From Nocardia anocheti (GTDB taxonomy: Bacteria; Actinomycetota; Actinomycetes; Mycobacteriales; Mycobacteriaceae): a stretch of 64,000 nt of DNA. The stretch's first letter is position 1; the number at the start of each line of letters is the position of its first letter. Where the stretch lies: assembly GCF_029675105.1 (NCBI RefSeq), contig NZ_JAQQFV010000012.1, forward strand, positions 62,001-126,000, given 5' to 3'. Shown piece after piece: positions 52,066 to 60,834 of the stretch. The position numbers and the translations under genes were made by a program. Under the pieces are notes generated by a model, which did no database searches, had not been told where the DNA came from, and saw only the letters and a list, made by a program, of their open reading frames with translations.

Positions 52066-52503
52066 CTACTTGCCGCCGGAATCGCTACCGCCACCGCGGT
52101 AGTCGCCCGCGGCCGAACCGCTGGTCCAGCTGTAGCTGTTGACGTGGGTGTGGTGCCTGCGGATGCCGTTGGCGAGGCTGTCGACCAGAATCAGCGAGCC
52201 ACCGGCGTGCGGGGTCACCGCGATCAGGTCGTGCGCGAAGCGCAGATAGTGGTGGTCACCGGTGTTGCGCCGGTCGCGCGGGTCGGTGGCCTTCGCGATG
52301 GCGGCGGCCACGGCCGCCGGTGTCCCGGTGGTGGTGAAGGCGATGCCGTCGTTGGCCTGGTCGAGTGTGCGCGCCCGCTGGTACTTCTCGGCCACGAACT
52401 CGCGCGGGTCCTCGGACCCGGTGACCAGCACCACCACCGAGGCCGTGACGATCACCGCGACCGTCGCCAGAATCCCCGCCACGATCCAGCGCGTCCGGTT
52501 CAC
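52066..52503 (-). CDS. DUF4247 protein
   Basis: 145 residues, GTG start. One N-terminal membrane anchor is followed by the domain REFVAEKYQRARTLDQANDGIAFTTTGTPAAVAAAI, HYLRFAHDLIAVTPHAGGSLILVD, and a Gly/Ser-rich tail. Homologues accompany DUF350 and spermidine-synthase genes in actinomycetes. The function is unknown. It begins the operon. The often-associated DUF4178 gene is not upstream here. Confidence 0.83.
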   Translation of the reverse strand: MNRTRWIVAGILATVAVIVTASVVVLVTGSEDPREFVAEKYQRARTLDQANDGIAFTTTGTPAAVAAAIAKATDPRDRRNTGDHHYLRFAHDLIAVTPHAGGSLILVDSLANGIRRHHTHVNSYSWTSGSAAGDYRGGGSDSGGK

Positions 52504-52624
52504 CGCGCCACCCCGATCCCGCTGTGCCGCACGGCAGTCGGCGTTGTACTGATGAGAAACCCTCCCCGTCGAAATCCCGCCGGGACTCTATCACCCGGTC
52601 CCGGGGAACCGGACATACCGGATG

Positions 52625-53554
52625 TCAGGGCAGGTGTTCGGACGGCAGCCAGTCGCGGGCGGGGTCGTATTCGAGCCAGCGGCGGGCGCCCGCGAGCCGG
52701 ACCAAGGCGGCGAGCAACCCGGCCAGCGCGGGTGGTTCGGACCCGGACCGCCACAGCAGCGACCACGCGTAGAGCGGCGTCGGCTCGATCAGCGGCACCG
52801 CGCGCACACCGGGCACCTCGGGGAATCCGGCGTCGGCGGGGTGCACGAGGACCCCGCGCGGGTCGGATACCAGACCCGACAGCAGCGGCGCCGCACCGAG
52901 ATTGGGCGCGGTGCGGTGTTCGGTGATGCCGAACCGCTCGGCGAAACGGGCCAGGAAGTCCAGGCGGTCGAGGGTGGCGGGGGTGTGCAGGACGCTGTCG
53001 CGCAGCTGGTCGGGCCGCAGCGCGGTCGCGGTGGCGAGCGGGTGGTCGGGGCCCAGCAGGACGTCGACGGGTTCCAGGCGGATCAGCCGGTGGGTCAGTC
53101 CGGCGGGGAGCGGCGGGTGGACGCGGCCGAACCCGGCGTCGATGTCGCCACGGGCCAGCGCGGCGGCGACCTCGGGCAGGTCGCGGCCGTGCCCGGGACG
53201 CAGGGCGGGCGCGTCCGGGTCGTCCGCGAGCGGGGCGAGGGTGCGCAGCGGCGCGTACAGGTGACCCCACACGTCCAGGCGCAGCGGCCGCCGTTCGGCG
53301 CGCAGGATCGACACGGCCCGGTCGGCGGCGGCGAGGGCCTCGCGCGCCGCGGGCAGGAAGCGGGCGCCGTCCTCGGTGAGCCGCGCGCCGTGGTGATCCC
53401 GGGCGAGTAGCCGGACACCGAGGTCGGCCTCGAGGCGCGCCACCCGTTTCGACACGGCCTGCTGGGTGATGCCCAGCGCCTCGGCCGCCCGCCCGAAGTG
53501 CCGTTGCTCGGCCGCGAGCACGAAGGCCCGGACGGTGGGCAGGTCGAGATCCAC
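52625..53554 (-). CDS. LysR-family transcriptional regulator
   Basis: 309 residues. The helix-turn-helix AFVLAAEQRHFGRAAEALGITQQAVSKRVARLEADLGVRLL is followed by an effector-binding domain. It diverges from a three-gene operon (53652-56271) across a perfect palindrome, the normal layout for a LysR activator and its target. It probably senses a substrate of that pathway. Confidence 0.92.
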   Translation of the reverse strand: MDLDLPTVRAFVLAAEQRHFGRAAEALGITQQAVSKRVARLEADLGVRLLARDHHGARLTEDGARFLPAAREALAAADRAVSILRAERRPLRLDVWGHLYAPLRTLAPLADDPDAPALRPGHGRDLPEVAAALARGDIDAGFGRVHPPLPAGLTHRLIRLEPVDVLLGPDHPLATATALRPDQLRDSVLHTPATLDRLDFLARFAERFGITEHRTAPNLGAAPLLSGLVSDPRGVLVHPADAGFPEVPGVRAVPLIEPTPLYAWSLLWRSGSEPPALAGLLAALVRLAGARRWLEYDPARDWLPSEHLP

Positions 53555-53577
53555 CCGATCACCCTAGCTGAGCACCG

Positions 53578-53598
53578 ATGACAACCGACGGTTGTCAT
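53578..53598. promoter_or_regulatory. Perfect 9-3-9 palindrome, probable LysR operator
   Basis: ATGACAACC-N3-GGTTGTCAT is a perfect inverted repeat. It lies 23 nt from the LysR start and 53 nt from the divergent operon start, and is the only strong repeat in the gap. It fits the recognition site of the adjacent LysR protein. Confidence 0.8.
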
Positions 53599-53651
53599 TG
53601 CGGCCGGGTGGTTGTTGGCCGGGCACGGCACCCGCGCGGTGTGCTCGGAGC

Positions 53652-54572
53652 ATGCACCGATTGATCCCGACCGGCGATCCGGCCCGCCCGGTCACCTTCG
53701 CCGAGACCGCCCAACCCGATCCCCGCCCGGACGAGGCGCTGATCCGGGTGCAGGCCTTCGCCCCGAATCGCGGGGAGACCTTCCTGCTGGAACACCCCCG
53801 CCCCGACCTGTTGCCGGGCAAGGACATCGCCGGGCTGGTCGTCCAGGCGGCCGCCGACGGGTCGGGCCCGCCGATCGGCACCCGCGTGGTGGGACATCCG
53901 CCGCTGGGCGGCTGGGCGGAATACGCGGCGGTGCCGACACATTCGCTGGCGACCCTGCCCGACGAGCTCGACGCGGTGCGCGCGGCCGCGCTGCCACTGG
54001 CCGGGATCACCGCGCTGCGGCTGCTGCGGACGGCGCGGCCCGCGCCGGGGGAGCGGCTGCTGCTGACCGGGGCGTCCGGTGGGGTCGGGCACTACCTGAC
54101 CGAACTGGCCGTGGCCGCGGGTGTCGACCTCACCGTCGTCACCGCGACGCCCGAGCGCGGGGAGCGGCTCGCGGCCCTGGGCGCGACGGTGATCCACGAC
54201 CTCGCCCAGGCCACCGGCCCGTTCGACACGGTGCTCGAGTCCACCGGCGGTCCCGCCCTGGCGGCCTGCCTGGCGCACCTGCGCCCCGGCGGCACCCTCG
54301 TCTGGTTCGGGCAGGCCGGTCGCACACCGTCGACGCTGGACTTCTTCGGCTTCTTCGACGGCCCGGAGAACGCGACGATCCGCCACTTCCACTACGCGGG
54401 CGCACCCTACGACCGTGACCTGGCCACGCTGGTCCGGCTCGTCACCGACGGCAGGCTGCACCCGGAGATCGGCCGGGTCGCCGACTGGACGGAGACGGCG
54501 CAGGTGCTCGTCGACCTGCGCGAGCGGCGGGTCCGCGGCAAGGCCGTGCTGACGACGGGCGCGGTCCGATGA
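53652..54572 (+). CDS. Zinc-type alcohol dehydrogenase-like/quinone oxidoreductase (MDR family)
   Basis: 306 residues from the ATG at 53652; the ribosome site is poor. MDR fold: N-terminal GroES-like domain (FAPNRGETFLLE; PGKDIAGLVV) and a Rossmann domain (ERLLLTGASGGVGHYLTELAVAAGVDLTVVTATPERGERL). The zinc-ligand Cys/His set is absent, so it is a quinone-reductase-like, zinc-free member. It overlaps the next gene by ATGA and is first in the LysR-linked operon. Confidence 0.85.
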   Translation: MHRLIPTGDPARPVTFAETAQPDPRPDEALIRVQAFAPNRGETFLLEHPRPDLLPGKDIAGLVVQAAADGSGPPIGTRVVGHPPLGGWAEYAAVPTHSLATLPDELDAVRAAALPLAGITALRLLRTARPAPGERLLLTGASGGVGHYLTELAVAAGVDLTVVTATPERGERLAALGATVIHDLAQATGPFDTVLESTGGPALAACLAHLRPGGTLVWFGQAGRTPSTLDFFGFFDGPENATIRHFHYAGAPYDRDLATLVRLVTDGRLHPEIGRVADWTETAQVLVDLRERRVRGKAVLTTGAVR

Positions 54573-55531
54573 GCGCCGCGCTGATCGAGGCCATGGCGAG
54601 CCGGGCCCTCGGTGCCGGGATCGACCCGCACGAGTACCGACGGGCCTTCGCCGACCTGCGGACGGAGGCGGACTGGGCACCGCTGTGCGGGGCGGTCGCC
54701 ACGCGGTACCGCGAGGCGCCCGCGGGCTCGACGGTGACACGCGGTGAAAACCTGCTGACGGCCGCGCGCTGGTCGCACCTGGCCGCCCTGCTCCCCGACG
54801 ACCACCAGCATGCCCACGCCGCGGCCGCCGATGCCGCGGCCGAGAAAGGCTTCGCGCTACTGGAACCGGATTCCCGGCGGATCACCGGGCGTGAGTTCAC
54901 CGGCCTGCTGCGCAATCCCGGCGGCACCACGACCGTGCTCGTGGTGCCCGGGCTGGATTCGAGCAAGGACGAGTTCCACCCGCTCGCCGACGCGCTCGTC
55001 CGCCGCGGCGCCGCGGTCTTCGCCCTGGACGGGCCAGGACAGGGCGCGCGGATCGCGAATTCGACGCTGTCGATGGACTATCCGTCGGTCATCGGCGCGG
55101 CCATCGACGCACTCGGCGTCGACCGGGTGGGCATCGTCGGGCTGAGCCTGGGCGGCTACTACGTCGCGGCCGCCGCCCTGCGCGATCCCCGGATCACCGT
55201 GGCCGCCACCGTCAGCGGTCCGACCCACCTGGACTGGGCGGCCCTGCCCGACCCGGTGCGTGCCCTGCTGGCCCGCCGCGCCGGATCACCCACGGCCGCG
55301 CGGACTTTCGCGGGCACCGTCGACCTCGGCACGGCCCGGGTGCCGTGTCCGCTGCTCGTGGTCGACGGGGACGAGGACCGGATTCCCGGCGTCACCGACG
55401 GCGAACCCCTCGCCCGGCACGCCGCCCAGGGCCGCTACCTGCGCGTACCCGGCGGCGACCACCTCATCGGCAACAACCACCCCGCCTGGCTCCCCGCCCT
55501 GGCCGACCACCTCACCGGAGAACACGCATGA
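54569..55531 (+). CDS. Alpha/beta hydrolase (FrsA/EstB-like)
   Basis: 320 residues. A helical N-terminal cap of about 110 residues precedes TVLVVPGLDSSKDEF, DGPGQGA, the nucleophile elbow GLSLGGYY, the acid in VVDGDEDRIPG and the His in GGDHLI. The layout resembles 2,6-dihydropseudooxynicotine hydrolase, a C-C or ester hydrolase of ring-catabolic routes. The substrate is unknown. It is translationally coupled on both sides (ATGA overlaps). Confidence 0.85.
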   Translation: MSAALIEAMASRALGAGIDPHEYRRAFADLRTEADWAPLCGAVATRYREAPAGSTVTRGENLLTAARWSHLAALLPDDHQHAHAAAADAAAEKGFALLEPDSRRITGREFTGLLRNPGGTTTVLVVPGLDSSKDEFHPLADALVRRGAAVFALDGPGQGARIANSTLSMDYPSVIGAAIDALGVDRVGIVGLSLGGYYVAAAALRDPRITVAATVSGPTHLDWAALPDPVRALLARRAGSPTAARTFAGTVDLGTARVPCPLLVVDGDEDRIPGVTDGEPLARHAAQGRYLRVPGGDHLIGNNHPAWLPALADHLTGEHA

Positions 55532-56271
55532 CCCGCTACACCGACAAGATCGCCCTCGTCACCGGCGGCACCAGCGGCATGGGACTCGCCACCGCCCGCC
55601 GTCTGCTGTCCGAGGGCGCGACGGTCGTCGTCACCGGACGCGATCAGGACCGTGTCACCGCCGCCGCCACCGACCTCGGCCCCCGCGCCCTCGGACTGGT
55701 CGCCGACACCGCCGACCGCACCGCCCTCGACTCCATGACCGCCACGATCGCCGATCGTTTCGGCAGGCTCGACTTGGTCTTCGCCAATGCCGGGATCGGG
55801 ACCTTCGCGCCGTTCCCGGAGATCACCGAGGCCGATTTCGACCGGACCGTCGCGGTCAATTTCAAGGGCGTCTTCTTCACCGTCCAGTCGACCCTCCCGC
55901 TGCTCACCGACGGTGCCGCGATCGTCCTCAACGCCTCCTGGACCCTGCACCGCGCCGACGGCGCCCTCACCCTCTACGCCGCTACCAAGGCCGCCGTCCA
56001 CAACCTCGCCCGCACCCTCGCCGCCGAACTCGGCCCGCGCGGCATCCGGGTGAACTCCATCAGCCCCGGCTACATCGACACCCCCATGTCCACCGCCGCC
56101 ATGACTCCGGACTTCGCCACCGCGGCGGCGGGCCGGGTCGTCGCGGGGCGTTTCGGCCGTCCCGACGAGATCGCCGACCTCGTCGCCTTTCTCGGTTCCG
56201 CGGAAGCTTCCTACATCACTGGCCAGGACATCGTCATCGATGGCGGTCTGGTGAGCGCCTACGCGCAGTGA
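55528..56271 (+). CDS. SDR-family oxidoreductase (FabG-like)
   Basis: 247 residues. The ATG at 55528 overlaps the hydrolase stop. Classical SDR: VTGGTSGMG, ANAG (in place of NNAG), Ser in LNASWTL, YAATK, and the C-terminal YITGQDIVIDGG. Third gene of the LysR-linked operon, presumably acting on an intermediate handled by the oxidoreductase and hydrolase. The pathway is not identifiable from sequence. Confidence 0.9.
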   Translation: MTRYTDKIALVTGGTSGMGLATARRLLSEGATVVVTGRDQDRVTAAATDLGPRALGLVADTADRTALDSMTATIADRFGRLDLVFANAGIGTFAPFPEITEADFDRTVAVNFKGVFFTVQSTLPLLTDGAAIVLNASWTLHRADGALTLYAATKAAVHNLARTLAAELGPRGIRVNSISPGYIDTPMSTAAMTPDFATAAAGRVVAGRFGRPDEIADLVAFLGSAEASYITGQDIVIDGGLVSAYAQ

Positions 56272-56295
56272 CCCCGTAGTCGACCACCCGGCGGG

Positions 56296-56880
56296 TCACT
56301 GCGCCGGGTTTCGCCAGAGCAGGGTGTAGCGCCACAGCAGGCGGCGGCGCAGTTGGGCGTCGGGGAGGTGGGTGGCGGCGGCCTCGCGGATATCGGCGAG
56401 GGTGTCCTCGCCGTCGCGGATGGTCACCTCGGGGCCGCCCGCCTCGGCGCGGTGGCGGCGATCGGTGGCCCAGATCGCGGGCAGCAGGGGGAGATAGCCG
56501 ATATCGGTGAGGGGACGCATCTTCCACAGTCCGACGACGGCGAGCACGCCGCCGGGCGCCACCAGCGCGCGCAGGGCGGCCATGCCCTCGGACAGGGGGA
56601 CGTGGTGCAGGGTCGCCACCGCGGTGACCACGTCGAAGGTGTCGTCCACATCGCGGAAGTCGGCCTTCTCATAGTGCACGTTCGGCGCGGACGGAGCGGC
56701 GGCGAGCGCCTGACCGTCGAGGTCGACGCCGAGGACCGCGTCGCAGCGGGTGGCGAGCTTGCGCGCGAGCAGGCCGTCACCGCAGCCGATGTCGAGTGCC
56801 GTGCGGGCGTGGCCGGGTACCTGATCGAGGATCCAGGGATGGTAGTGGGTGTTGTGGTTCCAGTAGGGGTCCGTCGGCAT
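56296..56880 (-). CDS. Class I SAM-dependent methyltransferase
   Basis: 194 residues. SAM motif I is ALDIGCGDGLLARKL, followed by VLGVDLD and TAVATLHHVPLSEGMAALRALVAPGGVLAVVGLW (motifs II-III). Small-molecule UbiE/type-11 methyltransferase type. The target is unknown. It shares the strand with the HAD gene 68 bp upstream of it and ends 24 nt from the convergent SDR gene. Confidence 0.88.
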   Translation of the reverse strand: MPTDPYWNHNTHYHPWILDQVPGHARTALDIGCGDGLLARKLATRCDAVLGVDLDGQALAAAPSAPNVHYEKADFRDVDDTFDVVTAVATLHHVPLSEGMAALRALVAPGGVLAVVGLWKMRPLTDIGYLPLLPAIWATDRRHRAEAGGPEVTIRDGEDTLADIREAAATHLPDAQLRRRLLWRYTLLWRNPAQ

Positions 56881-56948
56881 GACCGGTCAACGGGCAACGC
56901 GCCCACGGGGTTCCGGTCCGGCTCGGAAAGCTGTTGTGTGCGGCCGGT

Positions 56949-57563
56949 TCAGCCGATGCTCGCCGCGTGCCCGGACAGCCACTCGGGGAAGCCGGTGAGG
57001 TCGTCGAGGACGACATCGGCGCCCGCAGTGCGCAATCCGTCGGCGTCGTAGGGGCCGGTCGTCACGCCCACGGCCAGCACCCCGGCGGCCTTGGCGCCCC
57101 GCATGTCGCCCGCGTGGTCACCGACGAAGACGTGGGCGGACTGCGCGGTGAGTACGTCGGCCTTACCGGTGGACCACAGGTCACCGGCGAGATGGTCGAC
57201 CGCCCAGCCCAGATGCTCGACGTGCAGGCGCGCGTGCGGCTCGAACTTGCCGGTGACCACCAGCGTTCGGCCGCCACCCGCGCGCACGGCGTCGAGCGCC
57301 TCGGCCGCGCCGGGCAGGGCGGGGATGCGGTCGATCACGGCGGGGTAGAGCTCACGGTAGCGGGTGACCAGGTGCGGGATCAGGTCGTCGGGGGCTCCGG
57401 CGTCGCCGAGCAGGGTCGCCAGCGGCGGACCGAGGTGCTCGGCGAAGTGCGCGCCGACCATCGGCAGGTCGAACTCGCGGGCCAGGGTGTCGATCGCCAC
57501 GGCCACCCCGGGACGCGAGTCGATGAGCGTCATGTCCAGATCGAAGCCGACGGTGAGAGTCAC
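56949..57563 (-). CDS. HAD-family hydrolase (phosphoglycolate phosphatase-like)
   Basis: 204 residues. HAD motifs are all present: GFDLDMTLIDS (D8/D10), LVVTGKFE with a Thr, a Lys in STGKADVL, and VFVGDHAGDMRGAKAAG. The helical cap between motifs I and II fits the phosphoglycolate phosphatase subgroup. It probably dephosphorylates a small phosphate ester. The substrate is unknown. Confidence 0.87.
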   Translation of the reverse strand: MTLTVGFDLDMTLIDSRPGVAVAIDTLAREFDLPMVGAHFAEHLGPPLATLLGDAGAPDDLIPHLVTRYRELYPAVIDRIPALPGAAEALDAVRAGGGRTLVVTGKFEPHARLHVEHLGWAVDHLAGDLWSTGKADVLTAQSAHVFVGDHAGDMRGAKAAGVLAVGVTTGPYDADGLRTAGADVVLDDLTGFPEWLSGHAASIG

Positions 57564-57984
57564 CCGGTGAGCCTAGCGACGGCGGCCGACGCGGCGCACG
57601 GTGGAGCGGACGCGTGGGACGCGCCTGGCGCCGGACCCCGGCGCACGCGCCTCCGGCCGGACCGACCACGCGCCGGAATCCGGTGCGGGACACCCGCATG
57701 ATGTCAGGGCGGGAGTACGATTCCCGCGCGTCACTGATTCACGTGGAACCCCCGCTGCACCCGCTGCCGAAAACCGATGGGGGAGAGGCGAAGCGCGTGG
57801 CATCGCCTGCCGACTTCGCATCGTGCCAGGTCAGGGCGATTTCCGTGGGTGCCGAAAACCGTTGCGCGCAAGAATGGTCCGCTTGTTTGCGCGCAGTGCA
57901 CCTCCGCACCGTCTGCCGATTCACCCGGCGCACACCGGAACAGGACGCCATCTCCGCGAGATCGACGCCCTGTTCCGGTCACGA
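57564..57984. other. Non-coding gap rich in palindromes
   Basis: 421 bp without a recognisable gene; the open frames here have no family resemblance. Structures seen: hairpin GCGGGA-N7-TCCCGC (57709-57727), the perfect palindrome TTGCGCGCAA (57862-57871) with a second TTGCGCGCA at 57887-57895, and the long stem at 57935-57978. The first part probably carries the promoter for the HAD gene. Confidence 0.5.
57935..57978 (-). terminator. Strong nested hairpin after the SsuD-like gene
   Basis: CCGGAACAGG (57935-57944) pairs perfectly with CCTGTTCCGG (57969-57978), and inside them ATCTC-CGC-GAGAT forms a second stem. It starts 7 nt after the stop of the minus-strand monooxygenase gene. There is no U-run, so it is a probable terminator or 3' stabiliser. 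Confidence 0.6.
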
Positions 57985-59139
57985 TCAGCTACTGGCGGCC
58001 GCCGTGAACGGTGCCACCGACGGCACCGCGACCGGCCGCGACGGATGCCGCCACACCCCCTTGCGCTCCAGGATCGGCAGCACGCCCTCGCCGAACCAGT
58101 ACGCCTCCTCCAGGTGCGGATAGCCCGACAGCACGAACTGGTCGATGCCGATGGCGGCGTACTCGAGCAGCCGCTCGGCCACCTCGGCGTGCGAGCCGAC
58201 CAGCGCCGTGCCCGCGCCGCCGCGCACCAGGCCGACCCCGGCCCACAGGTTCGGGGAGATCTCGAGGCTGTCGGTGCGGCCGTTGTGCAGGCGCGCCATC
58301 CGGCGCTGGCCCTCCGAATCGCTCTTGGCGAGGTTGGCCTGCACCCGCTCGATCTCGCCGGGCGCGATCCCGGACAGCAACTTGTCGGCCTCGGCCCACG
58401 CCTCGGCGGCGGTATCGCGGCTGATCACGTGGATGCGCAGCCCGAAATCGATGGTGCGGCTCTCCAGCGCCGCCAGCCCGCGGATCCAGTCCAGCTTCTT
58501 CGCCACCGCGTCGACCGGCTCACCCCAGGTCAGATACGTATCGGCGTACTTCGCGGCGATCGGCCCCGCCGGGCCCGACGACCCACCGAAGAACACCGGC
58601 GGAATCGGGTCCGGACGCGCGCCCAGCACGGCGTCCTTCACCTGCAGGTACTCGCCGCTGAAGCTGAACGGCTCGGTGGACTCCCACAGCGAGCGCACGA
58701 TGTGCAGGAACTCGCCGGTCCGCGCGTACCGCTGGGTCTTGTCCAGGAAGTCGCCGTAGGCCTCCTGTTCGCGCTGTTCACCGCCGGTGACCACATTGAG
58801 CAGCAGTCGCCCGGCGGAGTGGCGCTGGAAGGTCGCGGCCATCTGGGCGGCCAGGGTGGGGCTGGTCAGGCCGGGGCGTAAGGCGACCAGGAACTTCAGC
58901 GTCTCGCTGGTCTGGACCAGCATCGCGGTGGTCAGCCAGGCGTCCTCACACCAGGCGCCGGTGGGGGTGAGCACGCCCTCGAAGCCGTTGTCCTCGGCGG
59001 CACCGGTGAGCTGATTGAGATAGCGCAGCGTCGCGGGCCGGTCACCGGACATGAAACTGCCGTGTCCGCCCGCCATCAGCCCGCGCGAGTCGCCGTAGGT
59101 GGGCAGGAACCAGTGGAACGACAGTCGCTGTTGGGTCAT
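57985..59139 (-). CDS. LLM-class FMN-dependent monooxygenase (SsuD-like)
   Basis: About 384 residues from the ATG at 59139 (an in-frame GTG lies at 59175). The bacterial-luciferase-like fold is shown by LSFHWFLPTYGDSRG, NGFEGVLTPTGAWCEDAWL, LLLNVVTGGEQREQEAYGDFLDKTQRYARTGEFL and PPVFFGGSSGPA. This matches alkanesulfonate monooxygenase SsuD, which cleaves C1-C12 sulfonates with reduced FMN. No sulfonate transporter or flavin reductase is adjacent, so the substrate may differ. Confidence 0.85.
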   Translation of the reverse strand: MTQQRLSFHWFLPTYGDSRGLMAGGHGSFMSGDRPATLRYLNQLTGAAEDNGFEGVLTPTGAWCEDAWLTTAMLVQTSETLKFLVALRPGLTSPTLAAQMAATFQRHSAGRLLLNVVTGGEQREQEAYGDFLDKTQRYARTGEFLHIVRSLWESTEPFSFSGEYLQVKDAVLGARPDPIPPVFFGGSSGPAGPIAAKYADTYLTWGEPVDAVAKKLDWIRGLAALESRTIDFGLRIHVISRDTAAEAWAEADKLLSGIAPGEIERVQANLAKSDSEGQRRMARLHNGRTDSLEISPNLWAGVGLVRGGAGTALVGSHAEVAERLLEYAAIGIDQFVLSGYPHLEEAYWFGEGVLPILERKGVWRHPSRPVAVPSVAPFTAAASS

Positions 59140-59234
59140 GCCGTCGATGCTGACCGCCCGAATCGGTCCCGTCACCGATTGTGCTCACCCTGCGCGGAAA
59201 TACCGGTCAGCGCCCGAACAGGCCACGGAACTAG

Positions 59235-59258
59235 ACGTAACTATGCGAAACACGTAAC
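59235..59258. promoter_or_regulatory. Direct repeat ACGTAAC, 17-bp period
   Basis: ACGTAAC occurs at 59235-59241 and 59252-59258, in the gap between the divergent SsuD-like and EthA-like genes, 45-68 nt before the EthA-like start. It could be an activator or repressor site or hold a -10 element. No regulator gene is adjacent. Confidence 0.4.
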
Positions 59259-59302
59259 CTCGAAGCAGGCTCGGGCGACGGTGCCCGGGCGGCGACGACC
59301 CT

Positions 59303-60820
59303 ATGAAACGAGTTTCCTCAATGACGCGGCATGTCGACGTACTGATCATCGGCGCTGGCCTGTCCGGAATCGGCACGGCTTGTCACCTCACCCGCGAGCA
59401 GACCGGACGCAGCTACGCGATCCTGGAGCGCCGCGCGAACATCGGTGGTACCTGGGACCTGTTCAAGTACCCCGGCATCCGCTCCGACTCGGACATGCTG
59501 ACCTTCGGCTTCGGTTTCCGTCCGTGGATCGGCACCAAGGTGCTCGCCGACGGCGCCAGCATCCGCCAGTACGTGGAGGACACTGCCGAGGAATACGGCG
59601 TCACCGACCACATCAGCTTCGGTCGCAAGGTCGTCACCGCCGACTTCGACCGCGCCGCGGCCCAGTGGACCGTCACCGCCGTCATCGAGGAGACCGGCGA
59701 GACCGAGACCTGGACCGCCAATGTGCTCGTCGGCGCCAGCGGCTACTACAACTACGACGAGGGCTACCAGCCCACCTTCCCCGGTCAGGACGACTTCCAG
59801 GGCCAGATCGTGCACCCGCAGCACTGGCCCGAGGACCTGGACTACACCGGCAAGAAGGTCGTGGTCATCGGCTCCGGCGCCACCGCCATCACGCTGATCC
59901 CGTCGATGGCCGACAAGGCCGCCCACGTCACCATGCTGCAGCGCTCGCCCACCTGGATCCAGGCGCTGCCCTCGGACGACCCGGTCGCCATCGGTCTGAA
60001 GAAGTCGCGCGTGCCCGACCACATCGCCTACAAGATCGGTCGCGCCCGCAACATCGCGCTGCAGCGCGCCAGCTTCCAGCTCTCGCGCACCAACCCCGAG
60101 CTGGCCAAGAAGCTCATGCTGGCCCAGGTGCGCCTGCAGGTCGGCAAGAACGTGGACCTGCGCCACTTCACCCCCAGCTACAACCCGTGGGACCAGCGCC
60201 TGTGCGTGGTGCCCAACGGTGACCTGTTCAAGGTGCTCAAGAGCGGCAAGGCCGACATCGTCACCGACCACATCGAGACCTTCACCGAGAAGGGCATCCG
60301 GACCAAGTCCGGTCAGGAGCTCGAGGCCGACATCATCGTCACCGCGACCGGCCTGAACGTGCAGATGCTCGGCGGCATCACCATGAGCATCGACGAGCAG
60401 CCGGTGAAGTTCAACGAGACGGTCGCCTACAAGAGCGTGCTGTACTCCGACATCCCGAACTTCCTGATGATCATCGGCTACACCAACGCCTCCTGGACGC
60501 TCAAGGCCGACCTCGCCGCCGCGTACCTGTGCCGGGTGCTCAACATCATGCGCGACCGCGGCTACACCACCTTCGAGGTGCACGCCAACCCCGAGGACAT
60601 CGCCGACGAGTCGCTCATGGGTGGCGCGCTGACCTCCGGCTACATCCAGCGCGGCAACGCCGCGATGCCGCGCCAGGGCGCGCGGGGCGCGTGGAAGCTG
60701 GTCAACAACTACTACCGGGACCGCACGCTGATGCACAAGGCCCCCGTCGACGACGGTGTCCTGCGGTTCAGCAAGGTCGGCACCGCCGTCGAACCCGGCG
60801 AGAAGGTCGCTCGCGCCTGA
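59303..60820 (+). CDS. EthA-type FAD-dependent Baeyer-Villiger monooxygenase
   Basis: 505 residues (ATG 59303; a second at 59321). FAD site GAGLSGIG, NADPH site VIGSGATAITL, and the BVMO fingerprint FQGQIVHPQHWP. Long stretches match M. tuberculosis EthA from memory, such as GGTWDLFKYPGIRSDSDM, SGYYNYDEGYQPTF, PWDQRLCVVPNGDLFK and GYTNASWTLKADL. EthA oxidises ketones and activates ethionamide. No EthR-type TetR gene is adjacent. A strong hairpin follows. Confidence 0.92.
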   Translation: MKRVSSMTRHVDVLIIGAGLSGIGTACHLTREQTGRSYAILERRANIGGTWDLFKYPGIRSDSDMLTFGFGFRPWIGTKVLADGASIRQYVEDTAEEYGVTDHISFGRKVVTADFDRAAAQWTVTAVIEETGETETWTANVLVGASGYYNYDEGYQPTFPGQDDFQGQIVHPQHWPEDLDYTGKKVVVIGSGATAITLIPSMADKAAHVTMLQRSPTWIQALPSDDPVAIGLKKSRVPDHIAYKIGRARNIALQRASFQLSRTNPELAKKLMLAQVRLQVGKNVDLRHFTPSYNPWDQRLCVVPNGDLFKVLKSGKADIVTDHIETFTEKGIRTKSGQELEADIIVTATGLNVQMLGGITMSIDEQPVKFNETVAYKSVLYSDIPNFLMIIGYTNASWTLKADLAAAYLCRVLNIMRDRGYTTFEVHANPEDIADESLMGGALTSGYIQRGNAAMPRQGARGAWKLVNNYYRDRTLMHKAPVDDGVLRFSKVGTAVEPGEKVARA

Positions 60821-60834
60821 CCCGGACCACCCCC

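Noticed and set aside
57684..57727. tRNA-like arm (GCGGGA-loop-TCCCGC resembling a T-arm)
   Set aside because: The loop lacks TTC and no acceptor, D or anticodon arms could be paired around it.
57731..57982. Possible 83-residue minus-strand gene in the 57.6-58.0 kb gap
   Set aside because: Arg/Cys-rich translation without hydrophobic core or known motif; overlaps the hairpin structures.
59140..59302. EthR-type operator upstream of the EthA-like gene
   Set aside because: No sequence like the known mycobacterial ethA-ethR operator is visible and no TetR gene is adjacent; only the ACGTAAC repeat is reported.
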